Positions 25,939 through 34,526 of a stretch of 64,000 nucleotides of DNA are shown one piece after another. Source of the stretch: Streptomyces sp. CB02414 (GTDB taxonomy: Bacteria > Actinomycetota > Actinomycetes > Streptomycetales > Streptomycetaceae); the NCBI RefSeq assembly GCF_001905385.1, contig NZ_LIPF01000009.1, positions 372,001-436,000 on the forward strand, in the 5' to 3' direction. The notes beneath the pieces are model-generated. The model saw nothing but the letters and a program-made list of their open reading frames with translations, was not told where the DNA came from and did not search any database. Position 1 is the first letter of the stretch. Every line of letters begins with the position of its first letter. The translations under genes and the position numbers were made by a program.

Positions 25939-26330
25939 GCGGTGAGGTTCCTCCCTGGGTGTCCCATCGTCCGGTTAGACCCGGAACCCCGCCTTCTGGT
26001 TGTCCGTGTCCGATTGCGATGTGGTCACGACCGACGCGCTTTTCGGTCATCCGGTTCATTCGCTGATTTCCCGATTTGTCGACTGTCGAGCACGACAACC
26101 GGACCCACTCCATCCGCTCCAACACCGATACGGGCCAGGCGACTTGGGCACTGCCCGGCGTTCGGGGCCGGCGAACGCACACGCGTGTCGCTCGCTCCGA
26201 TTCCGTTGGCCATGGGGCGTGACTCCCGCCACAGGTCGCCCGTTGTCTTCTGCATGAGCCGGGGACCGCCCGGATCACGGCCCGGGAGCCACCCGGTCCG
26301 GCCACGCACCGCATCCCGAGGGAGCCACCC
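25939..26330. other. 392-bp intergenic region between divergent genes
   Basis: Must contain the promoters of the two divergent genes. It is locally less GC-rich around 25990-26100. No convincing gene, hairpin or operator is seen. Confidence 0.5.
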
Positions 26331-27149
26331 GTGCCGCGCATGCTCGACGTCAGCGACGACGTACGCGCCGAGATCGGCGACGAAGAAGCCGACCGCCTGC
26401 TCGCCGGGGAGTCGGCCCCGGGCAGCTACGACTGCACGTCCTGCCGCACCCCGGGCGACTGCGAACAGGAGCGCACCAGCACCGTTCTCTTCATCGGCGA
26501 GGAGACGGCCGTCCTCGCCTTCGCCCACGCCGGCTGCCTGCCCTCGCAGGTCGTCAAGGTCACCGAGGAACAGCTCCAGGGCGCCGTGCGGTCCATCAAC
26601 GCCGACCAGACCCGCCCCCAGCCGGAGCAGGGCGGCCACCGGCCCGAGCAGGCGGCCCCCGACAAGGTCGCCCCCGAGCAGGCGGTGCTCGGCGTGACCA
26701 GCGGACTGATCCTGATCGCCGGGGAGCTGCACCCGGCCCTCGTGGTGGAACCCACCGCCCCCATCGCCCGCCCCGGCACGGCCGGCGCCGGCGACGACTT
26801 CCTGCCGCTCCTCATCGAGCAGGGCTTCCTGCCGGTCACCGAGCTGTCGACCACGCCGACCGTGCTGCACGGCTGGTCGGTGCTGCTCGCGATGGGCCAG
26901 CTGCACGCGGTGCTCCAGCCGGGCACGAACGGCGGCCGGCCGGTGGCCTGGTGGCAGGCGCACCAGCCCCTCCAGGTCACCGAGGGCTGGCGCACGGCGG
27001 CCAACAAGCACCAGCAGGTGCTGATGTTCGCGGCGCCCGTCGGTGTGATCGGACGGCAGCCGCGCGAGGACCTGCTGCGGGACGCGCTGGACAAGGCGGC
27101 GGCGGGCGGCCAGCTGGTCGCGGCGGCCCTGCCGCTGGCGGGAACCTGA
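26331..27149 (+). CDS. conserved hypothetical protein
   Basis: A 272-residue protein starting at GTG 26331 (GGGAG upstream); ATG 26340 is an alternative. The N-terminal ~90 residues contain C-T-S-C-R-T-P-G-D-C and a later AHAGCLPS, a possible metal or redox centre. A Gln/Pro-rich linker (residues ~95-120, with PEQ repeats) leads to a second domain with LLIEQGFLPVTELSTTPTVL and NKHQQVLMFAAPVG. No membrane segment. I do not recognise a family; it seems to be a cytoplasmic actinomycete-specific protein. Confidence 0.65.
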   Translation: MPRMLDVSDDVRAEIGDEEADRLLAGESAPGSYDCTSCRTPGDCEQERTSTVLFIGEETAVLAFAHAGCLPSQVVKVTEEQLQGAVRSINADQTRPQPEQGGHRPEQAAPDKVAPEQAVLGVTSGLILIAGELHPALVVEPTAPIARPGTAGAGDDFLPLLIEQGFLPVTELSTTPTVLHGWSVLLAMGQLHAVLQPGTNGGRPVAWWQAHQPLQVTEGWRTAANKHQQVLMFAAPVGVIGRQPREDLLRDALDKAAAGGQLVAAALPLAGT

Positions 27150-27225
27150 GCCCCCTCCGCGCGGGTGGCGCCAGGCGGTCACCGTCCGGCCGCATCCCTT
27201 CCAGCGCGGTGTCGTTTGGACATAC

Positions 27226-27516
27226 GTGTACGCATACGACGCCTTCCACCGCCAGGGCGGCCCCTCGGCCACGCCGATCTACGACGCGCTGTACGCCGAG
27301 TACGTCAGGTCCTTCCGATCGCTCCCGGGTGACCGCAGCGGCGAGGAGGACCTGGGATTCACGTCCTTCAGGAGCATCCCGCGCGGCAGGAGCTCCTACA
27401 GCGCCTACAGCGCGGGGGCGCAGAGCGCCCGCGTCGGCCAGCAGGCGGTGTGGCAGCGGGTCGGCACGCACCACGTCCCGGCCGCGCTGCCGCCGGCCCC
27501 GCGCGCGGGTGCCTGA
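27226..27516 (+). CDS. small conserved-looking hypothetical protein
   Basis: A 96-residue protein starting at GTG 27226, opening YAYDAFHRQGGPSATPIYDALYAEYVRSF. The first 55 residues are rich in aromatic residues and look constrained, the tail is Ser/Ala/Pro-rich. No motif is recognised. It follows the 26331 gene by 76 bp and is closed by a strong terminator. Confidence 0.55.
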   Translation: MYAYDAFHRQGGPSATPIYDALYAEYVRSFRSLPGDRSGEEDLGFTSFRSIPRGRSSYSAYSAGAQSARVGQQAVWQRVGTHHVPAALPPAPRAGA

Positions 27517-27530
27517 CCGGCGCCGCCGCA

Positions 27531-27576
27531 GCGACGAGAGAGGGCGCCCCCGGCCGGGGGCGCCCTCTCTCGTCGC
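27531..27576. terminator. perfect 46-bp palindrome, bidirectional terminator
   Basis: Two 23-bp arms without any interruption centred between 27553 and 27554, starting GCGACGAGAGAGGGCGCC. It separates the convergent small gene and der. Confidence 0.9.
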
Positions 27577-27602
27577 TGTCGTCCTCGTCGCCGTCGACGC
27601 GG

Positions 27603-29081
27603 CTACTTCTTCTTGGCGCCACGCTTCTCGCGCACCCGCACGGAGATATGGATCGGCGTCCCCTCGAAGCCGAACTCCTCGCGCAGGCGGCGCTCGATGA
27701 AGCGCCGGTAGCCCGCCTCGATGAAGCCGGAGGCGAAGAGCACGAACCGCGGCGGCTTGGTGCCCGCCTGGGTGCCGAAGAGGATGCGCGGCTGCTTGCC
27801 GCCCCGCACGGGGTGCGGGTGGGCGGCGACCAGTTCGCCGAGGAAGGCGTTGAGCCGGCCCGTCGGGACCCGGGTCTCCCAGCCGGCCAGGGCCGTCTCG
27901 ATCGCCGGGACCAGCTTCTCCATGTGCCGGCCGGTCTGGGCCGAGACGTTGACCCGCGGGGCCCAGGCCACCTGGCCGAGCTCGGTCTCGATCTCCCGCT
28001 CCAGGTAGTAGCGGCGCTCCTCGTCGAGGGTGTCCCACTTGTTGTAGGCGACGACGATCGCGCGGCCCGCCTCGACGGCCATGGTGACGATCCGCTGGTC
28101 CTGCACCGAGATCGACTCGGAGGCGTCGATGAGGACGACGGCGACCTCGGCCTTCTCGACGGCGGCGGCGGTGCGCAGCGAGGCGTAGTAGTCGGCGCCC
28201 TGCTGGAGGTGGACGCGCTTGCGGATGCCCGCCGTGTCGACGAACTTCCAGGTGACGCCGCCGAGCTCGATCAGCTCGTCGACCGGGTCGCGGGTGGTGC
28301 CGGCCAGCTCGTTGACGACGACGCGCTCCTCGCCGGCCACCTTGTTGAGCAGCGAGGACTTGCCGACGTTGGGGCGGCCGATCAGGGCGATGCGGCGCGG
28401 ACCGCCGACGCCGGCGCCGAAGGTCTGCGCCGGGGCCTCGGGCAGGGCCTCCAGCACCTGGTCCAGCATGTCGCCGGTGCCGCGGCCGTGCAGCGCGGAG
28501 ACCGGGTGCGGCTCGCCGAGGCCCAGCGACCACAGGTAGGCGGCGTCGGCCTCGCCGCTCGGGCCGTCCACCTTGTTGGCGCACAGCACGACGGGCTTGC
28601 CGGCCTTGCGCAGCAGCCGTACGACGGCCTCGTCGGTGTCGGTGGCGCCGACCTTGGCGTCCACGACGAAGACGACCGCGTCGGCGGCCTCGATGGCGTA
28701 CTCGGCCTGCGCGGCGACGGAGGCGTCGATGCCGAGGACGTCCTGCTCCCAGCCGCCGGTGTCGACGACCTTGAAGCGGCGGCCGGCCCACTCGGCCTCG
28801 TAGGTGACGCGGTCGCGGGTGACGCCGGGCTTGTCCTCGACGACGGCCTCGCGACGGCCGATGATCCGGTTCACCAGGGTCGACTTGCCGACGTTGGGGC
28901 GGCCGACGACGGCGAGGACGGGCAGCGGGCCGTGCCCGGCCTCCTCGATCGCGCCCTCGACCTCCTCGATGTCGAAGCCCTCTTCGGCGGCCAGCTCCAT
29001 GAACTGCGCGTACTCGGCGTCACCGAGCGCCCCGTGGTCGTGCTCCTCGCCCGAGCCCTCGGGGTGGATGTGGTCGTTCAT
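27603..29081 (-). CDS. der: ribosome biogenesis GTPase Der (EngA)
   Basis: A 492-residue protein with two tandem GTPase domains, each with GRPNVGKS P-loops (residues 60-67 and about 235), DTGG/DTAG switch II, and NKVD / NKWD G4 motifs, followed by a KH-like C-terminal domain and a Lys-rich end (RGAKKK). Der is essential for maturation of the 50S subunit. An acidic ~50-residue N-terminal extension precedes the first domain. It is the last gene of a minus-strand series with cmk and the plsC-like gene, an order also found in mycobacteria. A perfect palindromic terminator follows. Confidence 0.96.
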   Translation of the reverse strand: MNDHIHPEGSGEEHDHGALGDAEYAQFMELAAEEGFDIEEVEGAIEEAGHGPLPVLAVVGRPNVGKSTLVNRIIGRREAVVEDKPGVTRDRVTYEAEWAGRRFKVVDTGGWEQDVLGIDASVAAQAEYAIEAADAVVFVVDAKVGATDTDEAVVRLLRKAGKPVVLCANKVDGPSGEADAAYLWSLGLGEPHPVSALHGRGTGDMLDQVLEALPEAPAQTFGAGVGGPRRIALIGRPNVGKSSLLNKVAGEERVVVNELAGTTRDPVDELIELGGVTWKFVDTAGIRKRVHLQQGADYYASLRTAAAVEKAEVAVVLIDASESISVQDQRIVTMAVEAGRAIVVAYNKWDTLDEERRYYLEREIETELGQVAWAPRVNVSAQTGRHMEKLVPAIETALAGWETRVPTGRLNAFLGELVAAHPHPVRGGKQPRILFGTQAGTKPPRFVLFASGFIEAGYRRFIERRLREEFGFEGTPIHISVRVREKRGAKKK

Positions 29082-29155
29082 GAAGTCCGTACCTCGTTCA
29101 TCGTGGTGATCGGTGGAAACCCCTGTTCACGGGTGATCCACTACTCAAGTGTCAC

Positions 29156-29803
29156 TCAGCGCCCGGTGAGGCGCCTGGCGTTTTCCAGGTGAGCGGTGAG
29201 CTGCTTCTGGATGCGTTCGGTGGCCTCGTCCAGGACCTTGCGGGTGCGCCGTCCGCTGCCGTCACCCGCGTCGAACGGGTCGCCGAAGACGACGTCGACC
29301 CGGGACCGCAGGGGAGGCAGCGCCTTTATCAACCGTCCGGGACGGTCGGTGCTTCCCAGCACCGCGACCGGGACGATCGGCGCACCGCTGCGCACCGCGA
29401 AGTAGGCGAGCCCGGCGCGCAGCGAGGCGAAGTCGCCCTCGCCCCGGGTGCCCTCCGGGAAGATGCCCAGCACGCCGCCGTCGTCCAGCACGCCGAGCGC
29501 GCGGGCGATGGCCGTGCGGTCGGTGGAGTGGCGGTCCACCTCGACCTGGCCGATGCCGGTCAGGAAGCGTCCGAGCGGGCCGACGAACGCCTCCTTCTTG
29601 ATCAGGAAGTGCGTCGGCCGGGGCGCCACCCCCATGACCATCGGGCCGTCGATGTTGTGCGCGTGGTTGACGGCGTAGATCACCGGGCCGGTGGCGGGCA
29701 CCCGCCAGGAGCCCAGCACGCGCGGCTTCCACAGCCCGTACATCAGGCCGACGCCGATGCGCCGGCCGACCTCGGCGCCCCGCGCCGACGGAACCTCGGT
29801 CAC
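29156..29803 (-). CDS. PlsC-like 1-acylglycerol-3-phosphate acyltransferase
   Basis: A 215-residue acyltransferase with the NHx4D motif (VNHAHNIDGP) and FPEGTR, the catalytic and phosphate-binding blocks of the PlsC family, plus VPVAVLGS. It would acylate lysophosphatidate or a related lysolipid at the inner membrane. GTG 29803 overlaps the cmk stop as GTGA, so it is translationally coupled to cmk. The cmk-acyltransferase-der order is conserved in actinobacteria, though the reason for the pairing is unclear. Confidence 0.88.
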   Translation of the reverse strand: MTEVPSARGAEVGRRIGVGLMYGLWKPRVLGSWRVPATGPVIYAVNHAHNIDGPMVMGVAPRPTHFLIKKEAFVGPLGRFLTGIGQVEVDRHSTDRTAIARALGVLDDGGVLGIFPEGTRGEGDFASLRAGLAYFAVRSGAPIVPVAVLGSTDRPGRLIKALPPLRSRVDVVFGDPFDAGDGSGRRTRKVLDEATERIQKQLTAHLENARRLTGR

Positions 29804-30495
29804 TTCCCCGCCCGCTTCTCCTCGACGAGGGTGACGACGCACTCGATGACCTGCTGGAGGGTGAGCTCGGTGGTGTCCACCTCGACCGCGTCGGCGGCCT
29901 TGGCCAGCGGGGAGGTCTTGCGGCTGGAGTCGGCCGCGTCCCGCTTGATCAGGGCCTCGCGGGTGACGTTGACGTCGGCGCCCTTGAGCTCGCCGCTGCG
30001 CCGGGCGGCGCGGGCCTCGGCGGAGGCGGTGAGGAAGATCTTCAGGTCGGCGTCCGGCAGCACGGTCGTACCGATGTCCCGGCCCTCGACGACGATGCCG
30101 AGCGGGGCGGCGGCGGCGATGGTGCGCTGCAGCTCGGTGATCCGGGTCCGCACCTCGGGGACGGCGCTGACCGCGCTGACCTTGGAGGTGACCTCCTGGG
30201 TGCGGATCGGGCCGGCCACGTCCGTGCCGTCGACCGTGATGGCCGGGGCGGCCGGGTCGGTGCCGGAGAGGATCTCGGGCTTGCCGGCCGCGGCGGCGAT
30301 CGCGTGCGGGTCGTCGGTGTCGATGCCGTTGGTCACCATCCACCAGGTGATCGCCCGGTACTGGGCGCCGGTGTCCAGGTAGCTCAGGCCGAGCTGGGCG
30401 GCGACGGCCTTCGACGTGCTCGACTTGCCCGTGCCGGAGGGGCCGTCGATGGCGACAATCACGGCCGGGGCGGTCGGGGCGGCGCCGTTTTCCAC
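29800..30495 (-). CDS. cmk: cytidylate kinase
   Basis: A 231-residue NMP kinase. P-loop GPSGTGKSS (18-26), the CMP-binding insert typical of bacterial Cmk (IRTQEVTSKVSAVSAVPEVR), EGRDIGT, and the lid segment KRDAADSSRKTSPL. It phosphorylates CMP and dCMP. The start is GTG 30495; the stop overlaps the acyltransferase GTG. It sits 113 bp after tyrA, which leaves room for its own promoter. Confidence 0.95.
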   Translation of the reverse strand: MENGAAPTAPAVIVAIDGPSGTGKSSTSKAVAAQLGLSYLDTGAQYRAITWWMVTNGIDTDDPHAIAAAAGKPEILSGTDPAAPAITVDGTDVAGPIRTQEVTSKVSAVSAVPEVRTRITELQRTIAAAAPLGIVVEGRDIGTTVLPDADLKIFLTASAEARAARRSGELKGADVNVTREALIKRDAADSSRKTSPLAKAADAVEVDTTELTLQQVIECVVTLVEEKRAGK

Positions 30496-30608
30496 GGGGG
30501 GACACCTTCCTGGTGCGGTGCGGTGGGTGGTGTGCGGGACGCGAAGGCGTCAGGCCCTAGGTTACCGGGCCCAGGAGGCCCCCCCCGACAGGCGTCCGGC
30601 GCCCGTGG

Positions 30609-31694
30609 TCACTGCCGGATCGCCCAGCCCCGCTCCTTGAGTGCCGCCGTCAGCGCGGCGGCGGCCCCCGGCTCGGCCATGAGCTGCACCAGACCGGCCT
30701 GCTGCCCGGTCGCGTGCTCGATCCGTACGTCCTCGATGTTGACCCCGGCCCGTCCGGCGTCGGCGAAGATGCGGGCCAGCTGGCCGGGCTGGTCGTCGAT
30801 GAGGACGGCCACGGTCTCGTAGACGCGGGGCGCGCTGCCGTGCTTGCCGGGCACGCGTACCTGCCCCGCGTTGCCGCGCCGCAGCACCGCCTCGATGCCG
30901 GCGCTTCCCTCCCGGCGCTCGACGTCGTCGGAGGACTGCAGGGCGCGCAGGGCCCGCACGGTCTCGTCGAGGTCGGCCGCGACGTCCCCGAGCAGGTCGG
31001 CGACCGGCCCGGGGTTGGCGGAGAGGATGTCGATCCACATCCGCGGGTCGGAGGCCGCGATCCGCGTCACGTCGCGGATGCCCTGCCCGCACAGCCGTAC
31101 GGCGGCCTCCTCGGCGTGCTCCAGGCGGGCGGCGACCATGCTGGAGACCAGGTGGGGCATGTGGGAGACGAGGGCCACGGCGCGGTCGTGGGCGTCCGCG
31201 TCCATCACCACCGGCACCGCGCGGCAGTGCGAGACCAGCTCCAGCGCGAGGTTCAGCACCTCGGTGTCGGTGTCCCGGGTCGGGGTCAGCACCCACGGGC
31301 GGCCCTCGAAGAGGTCGCCGGTGGCGGCCAGCGGCCCGGACTTCTCCCGGCCGGACATGGGGTGCGTGCCGATGTAGGCGGAGAGGTCGAGGCCGCGCGC
31401 CTCCAGCTCGCGCCGGGGGCCGCCCTTGACGCTGGCGACGTCGATGTAGCCGCGGGCGGCGCCGCGCGCCATGACGTCGGCGAGCACGTCGGCGACCAGG
31501 GCGGGCGGGGCGGCGACGATCGCGAGGTCGACGGGCCCGTCCGGCGCCTCGTCGGTGCCGGCGCCCAGCGCGGCGGCCGTGCGGGCCTGCTCGGGGTCGT
31601 GGTCGGCGAGGTGGACGGTGACGCCGCGCTGGGTCAGCGCGAGGGCGGCGGAGGTGCCGATGAGGCCGGTGCCGATGACGAGTGCGGTTCTCAC
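30609..31694 (-). CDS. tyrA: prephenate dehydrogenase with C-terminal ACT domain
   Basis: A 361-residue protein. The Rossmann fold begins with IGTGLIGTS; GTHPMSGREKSGP and the HMPHLVSSMVA helix are typical of prephenate dehydrogenases. The last ~75 residues (VLIDDQPGQLARIFADAGRAGVNIEDVRIE) form an ACT domain that probably senses an aromatic amino acid. It makes 4-hydroxyphenylpyruvate from prephenate in tyrosine synthesis. GTG 31694 overlaps the aroH stop (GTGA), so the chorismate mutase and dehydrogenase steps are coupled. Confidence 0.94.
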   Translation of the reverse strand: MRTALVIGTGLIGTSAALALTQRGVTVHLADHDPEQARTAAALGAGTDEAPDGPVDLAIVAAPPALVADVLADVMARGAARGYIDVASVKGGPRRELEARGLDLSAYIGTHPMSGREKSGPLAATGDLFEGRPWVLTPTRDTDTEVLNLALELVSHCRAVPVVMDADAHDRAVALVSHMPHLVSSMVAARLEHAEEAAVRLCGQGIRDVTRIAASDPRMWIDILSANPGPVADLLGDVAADLDETVRALRALQSSDDVERREGSAGIEAVLRRGNAGQVRVPGKHGSAPRVYETVAVLIDDQPGQLARIFADAGRAGVNIEDVRIEHATGQQAGLVQLMAEPGAAAALTAALKERGWAIRQ

Positions 31695-32053
31695 TGGGCG
31701 ATGTCCTTGCGCAGGGCCGCGGCGGCGCCGAGGTAGACGTGGGCGATCTCGGCGCGGGGCCGGTCGGACTCGATGTGGGCGAGGACGCGGACGACACGCG
31801 GCATGGCGCCCTCGATGTCCAGCTCCTGGGCGCAGATCAGCGGGACGTCGGTGATGCCGAGCTTGCGGGCGGCGGCGGCCGGGAAGTCGCTGTGCAGGTC
31901 GGGGGTGGCGGTGAACCAGATGCTGATCAGGTCGTCGCCGGTCAGCCCGTTGCGTTCCAGGATCGCCGTCAGCAGGGCCGCGACCTGCTCGTCCATGTGC
32001 CCGGCCTCGTCCCGCTCCAGTTGGACGGCGCCCCGGACCGCTCGTACCGCCAC
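31691..32053 (-). CDS. aroH: chorismate mutase, AroH class
   Basis: A 120-residue protein matching monofunctional AroH of Bacillus: VRAVRGAVQLERDE, LISIWFTATPDLHSDFPAAAAR, and RVLAHIESD...HVYLGAAAALRKD. It converts chorismate to prephenate, the substrate of the coupled tyrA. GTG 32053 is chosen because AAGGAG lies 7 bp upstream and the AroH fold begins here; an ATG at 32074 is less likely. The trimer-type active-site Arg and Glu residues are plausible in these motifs. Confidence 0.93.
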   Translation of the reverse strand: MAVRAVRGAVQLERDEAGHMDEQVAALLTAILERNGLTGDDLISIWFTATPDLHSDFPAAAARKLGITDVPLICAQELDIEGAMPRVVRVLAHIESDRPRAEIAHVYLGAAAALRKDIAQ

Positions 32054-32188
32054 GGCGATGCTCCTTGCTGACATGCGTATCGGTTGTTGGTCCGTCCAGC
32101 CTAGTCAGCCCGCCGCGTACCGGTCCGGGGCGCCCGTCTCCTGAGACGCTGGCCGCGGCCGGACCCTCCCCTCCCCCGGAGCTGCGAC

Positions 32189-32587
32189 ATGACCCACATC
32201 CCGACCCGCCGTACGGTCCTCCTCTGCACGGGCGCGGCGGCGCTGTCCGCCGGCTGCGGCGGCGGGGGCGGCGACGGCGACTCCTCGGCCGCCTCGCCGG
32301 GACAGGAGCTGGTGCGGACGAGTGACGTCCCGGTCGGCGGCGGCAAGATCCTCGCGGACCAGAAGATCGTCGTGACCCAGCCGCAACAGGGCGAGTTCAA
32401 GGCCTTCTCGGCGGTCTGCACCCACCAGAACTGCCTGGTGTCGGACGTGCGGGACGGCACCATCGACTGCGCCTGCCACGGCAGCAGGTTCAGCGTCGCC
32501 GACGGCTCGGTGGAGCAGGGCCCGGCGACCAGGCCGCTGCCCGAGGAGCGGATCGCCGTGGACGGAAATTCGGTCCGCCTGGCGTGA
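32189..32587 (+). CDS. Rieske [2Fe-2S] lipoprotein or Tat-exported protein
   Basis: A 132-residue protein. The N-terminus has RRTVLLCTGAAALSAGCG, a twin-arginine signal combined with a lipobox (LSAGC), so it is probably exported folded and lipid-anchored. After a Gly/Ser linker comes a Rieske domain with both cluster-binding motifs, CTHQNC and CACHGS. It is a short, stand-alone electron carrier, about the size of the Streptomyces Rieske-like lipoproteins. Its partner oxidase is unknown. The next gene starts 22 bp downstream. Confidence 0.9.
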   Translation: MTHIPTRRTVLLCTGAAALSAGCGGGGGDGDSSAASPGQELVRTSDVPVGGGKILADQKIVVTQPQQGEFKAFSAVCTHQNCLVSDVRDGTIDCACHGSRFSVADGSVEQGPATRPLPEERIAVDGNSVRLA

Positions 32588-32609
32588 GCCGCCCGCGTAC
32601 GCTCCGGGC

Positions 32610-33353
32610 ATGGAACCCGAGACCCTGGTGCGCGACCACACGATCTACGCCTGTGTCATGGGTTCACGCGCCTTCGGTCTGGCGACGGAGGACAGCGACA
32701 CGGACCGCCGGGGCGTCTTCCTCGCCCCGACGCCCTTGTTCTGGCGCTTCGAGAAGCCGCCGACGCACGTGGAGGGCCCGGCTCCGGAGCAGTTCAGCTG
32801 GGAGCTGGAGCGCTTCTGCGAACTGGCCCTGCGCGCCAACCCGAACATCCTGGAGTGCCTGCACTCCCCGCTCGTGGAGTCCGTGGACGACACGGGCCGC
32901 GAACTGCTCGCCCTGCGCGAGGCGTTCCTCTCCCGCCGCGTCCACGAGACCTTCACCCGCTACGCCCACGGCCAGCGCCGCAAGCTCGACGCCGACGTGC
33001 GCACCCACGGCGCCCCGCGCTGGAAGCACGCGATGCACTCGCTCCGGCTGCTGACGTCCGCCCGCGACCTGCTGCGCACGGGTGTCCTGACCATCGACGT
33101 CGGCGACCGCCGCGAGCCGCTGCTCGCGGTGAAGCGCGGCGAGGTGCCCTGGCCGGAGGTGGAGGCGCGGATGAACCGCCTGGTAGCGGAGGGCGACGAG
33201 GCCGCGGCAGGCAGCCCGCTGCCCGCCGAACCGGACCGCCGCCGCGTCGAGGACTTCCTCGTCCGCGTCCGCCGGACCTCAGCGCTCCAGCCGCATCCGT
33301 ACGACGAAGTCGTGCAGGGCGTCGTACGCGGTGGGAGCCTCGGGCAGCACTGA
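32610..33353 (+). CDS. nucleotidyltransferase domain protein (COG3541-like)
   Basis: A 247-residue protein with the nucleotidyltransferase signature GSRAFGLATEDSDTDRRGVF, where G-S and D-x-D provide the catalytic residues, followed by helices around NPNILECLHSPL. Relatives are predicted to transfer nucleotides to RNA or protein, but the substrate is unknown. The C-terminal ~25 residues (after VRRTSA) read through antisense to a degraded gene at 33279-33499 and are probably not part of the ancestral domain. It follows the Rieske gene closely. Confidence 0.78.
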   Translation: MEPETLVRDHTIYACVMGSRAFGLATEDSDTDRRGVFLAPTPLFWRFEKPPTHVEGPAPEQFSWELERFCELALRANPNILECLHSPLVESVDDTGRELLALREAFLSRRVHETFTRYAHGQRRKLDADVRTHGAPRWKHAMHSLRLLTSARDLLRTGVLTIDVGDRREPLLAVKRGEVPWPEVEARMNRLVAEGDEAAAGSPLPAEPDRRRVEDFLVRVRRTSALQPHPYDEVVQGVVRGGSLGQH

Positions 33354-33499
33354 CACCCCCTGCGCCTCGTCCAGCACGCCGTGCAGCCGCTCCACGTCGG
33401 CCCGCACGCGGGCGCAGATCGTGGGCGACCAGGTCCATCTCGACGCTGTCCCGGTCCCACATCCGGGGCCAGGTCGGTGTCGAGCGCGGCGTCGATCAT
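33279..33499 (-). pseudogene. small gene broken by two frameshifts
   Basis: Minus strand from ATG 33499: frame 1 gives MIDAALDTDLAP, then the next frame gives MWDRDSVEMDLVAHDL, then the third gives ARVRADVERLHGVLDEAQG through FVVRMRLER and a stop at 33279. The three pieces join into a smooth acidic helical protein of about 73 residues. The length of 221 nt fits one net lost base, for example a +1 and a -2 change. It lies 4 bp after the ADP-ribosylglycohydrolase stop, as the last gene of that operon. Function unknown; a sequencing error is possible. Confidence 0.55.
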
Positions 33500-33503
33500 G
33501 CGC

Positions 33504-34526
33504 TCAAGCGTCCCAGAGCGCTCCGAGGGCCAGCAGGTCGGTCCGGTACTCGATGCGGTCGGCCCACTCGGCCGGCCACGCGTCGGCGCCCAGGTACGCG
33601 CCCGCGAAGGCGCCCGCGAGGCAGGCGATGGAGTCGGAGTCGCCGGAGGTGCAGGCGCCGCGGCGCAGGGCGGCCAGCGGCTCGTCGACGAAGAGCAGGA
33701 AGCAGAGCAGCCCGGCCGCCATGGCCTCCTCGGCGATCCACCCCTCCCCCACCGCGAGGCACGGGTCGGTCTCCGGCGACACGGTGCGCACGGCGTGCTG
33801 GAGCCGGTCGAGTATCGCCAGGCACTCGTCCCAGCCGCGGGCGATGAAGTGCTCGGGCGTCGGGTCCTGGGCGCGGGTCCACAGGTCACCGAGCCAGCGC
33901 TCGTGGTAGCGGGTGCGGTTGTCGTAGGCGTACGAGCGCAACAGCCCGACCAGCCCGGTCGGCTCGGCACCCTCGGCGAGCAGCCGCACGGCGTGCGCGG
34001 TCAGGTCGGAGGCGGCGAGCGCGGTGGGGTGGCCGTGGGTGAGCGCGGACTGCAACTGGGCGGCGCCCGCGCGCTGTTCGTCGCCGAGGCCGGAGGCGAG
34101 CCCGACCGGGGCGACGCGCATGTTGGCGCCGCAGCCCTTGGAGTGGATCTGGGAGGCGTCCTGCCAGGGGCGGTCGGGGCGCTCCAGGAGGTCGCAGGCC
34201 GTGAGGCAGGTGTTGCCCGGGGCCCGGTTGTTCTCCGGCGACCGGTTCCAGGCGACGAACTCCTGCCGTACCGGCTCCACCATGCCCTCCGGGGCGAGGA
34301 TTCCCCGCTCCATCGCCGTCCGCATCCCCTTCCCCAGCGCCAGCGTCATCTGCGTGTCGTCGGTGACGATCGCGGGCCGGGGCAGCTCCATCTCCCGCCA
34401 CGGGCCGGACTTGGCGAGGATCGACGGGACGTCGTTGAACTCGGTGGGGAAGCCCAGCGCGTCGCCGAGGGCGAGTCCGGTGAGCGCCCCGGTGGCGGCG
34501 CGCTTGGTGACGGTGGTCGTGGTCAT
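33504..34526 (-). CDS. ADP-ribosylglycohydrolase (DraG/ARH family)
   Basis: A 340-residue protein. TGLALGDALGFPTEF at the start, IVTDDTQMTLAL (metal-binding T-D-D-T), NRAPGNTC, and the C-terminal TSGDSDSIACLAGAFAGAYLG (S-G-D-S-D-S dinuclear metal site) are diagnostic. The enzyme removes ADP-ribose from modified proteins or other carriers, releasing ADP-ribose. ATG 34526 overlaps the stop of the NrtR-type gene (ATGA). The pairing is notable because NrtR regulators respond to ADP-ribose. Confidence 0.92.
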   Translation of the reverse strand: MTTTTVTKRAATGALTGLALGDALGFPTEFNDVPSILAKSGPWREMELPRPAIVTDDTQMTLALGKGMRTAMERGILAPEGMVEPVRQEFVAWNRSPENNRAPGNTCLTACDLLERPDRPWQDASQIHSKGCGANMRVAPVGLASGLGDEQRAGAAQLQSALTHGHPTALAASDLTAHAVRLLAEGAEPTGLVGLLRSYAYDNRTRYHERWLGDLWTRAQDPTPEHFIARGWDECLAILDRLQHAVRTVSPETDPCLAVGEGWIAEEAMAAGLLCFLLFVDEPLAALRRGACTSGDSDSIACLAGAFAGAYLGADAWPAEWADRIEYRTDLLALGALWDA

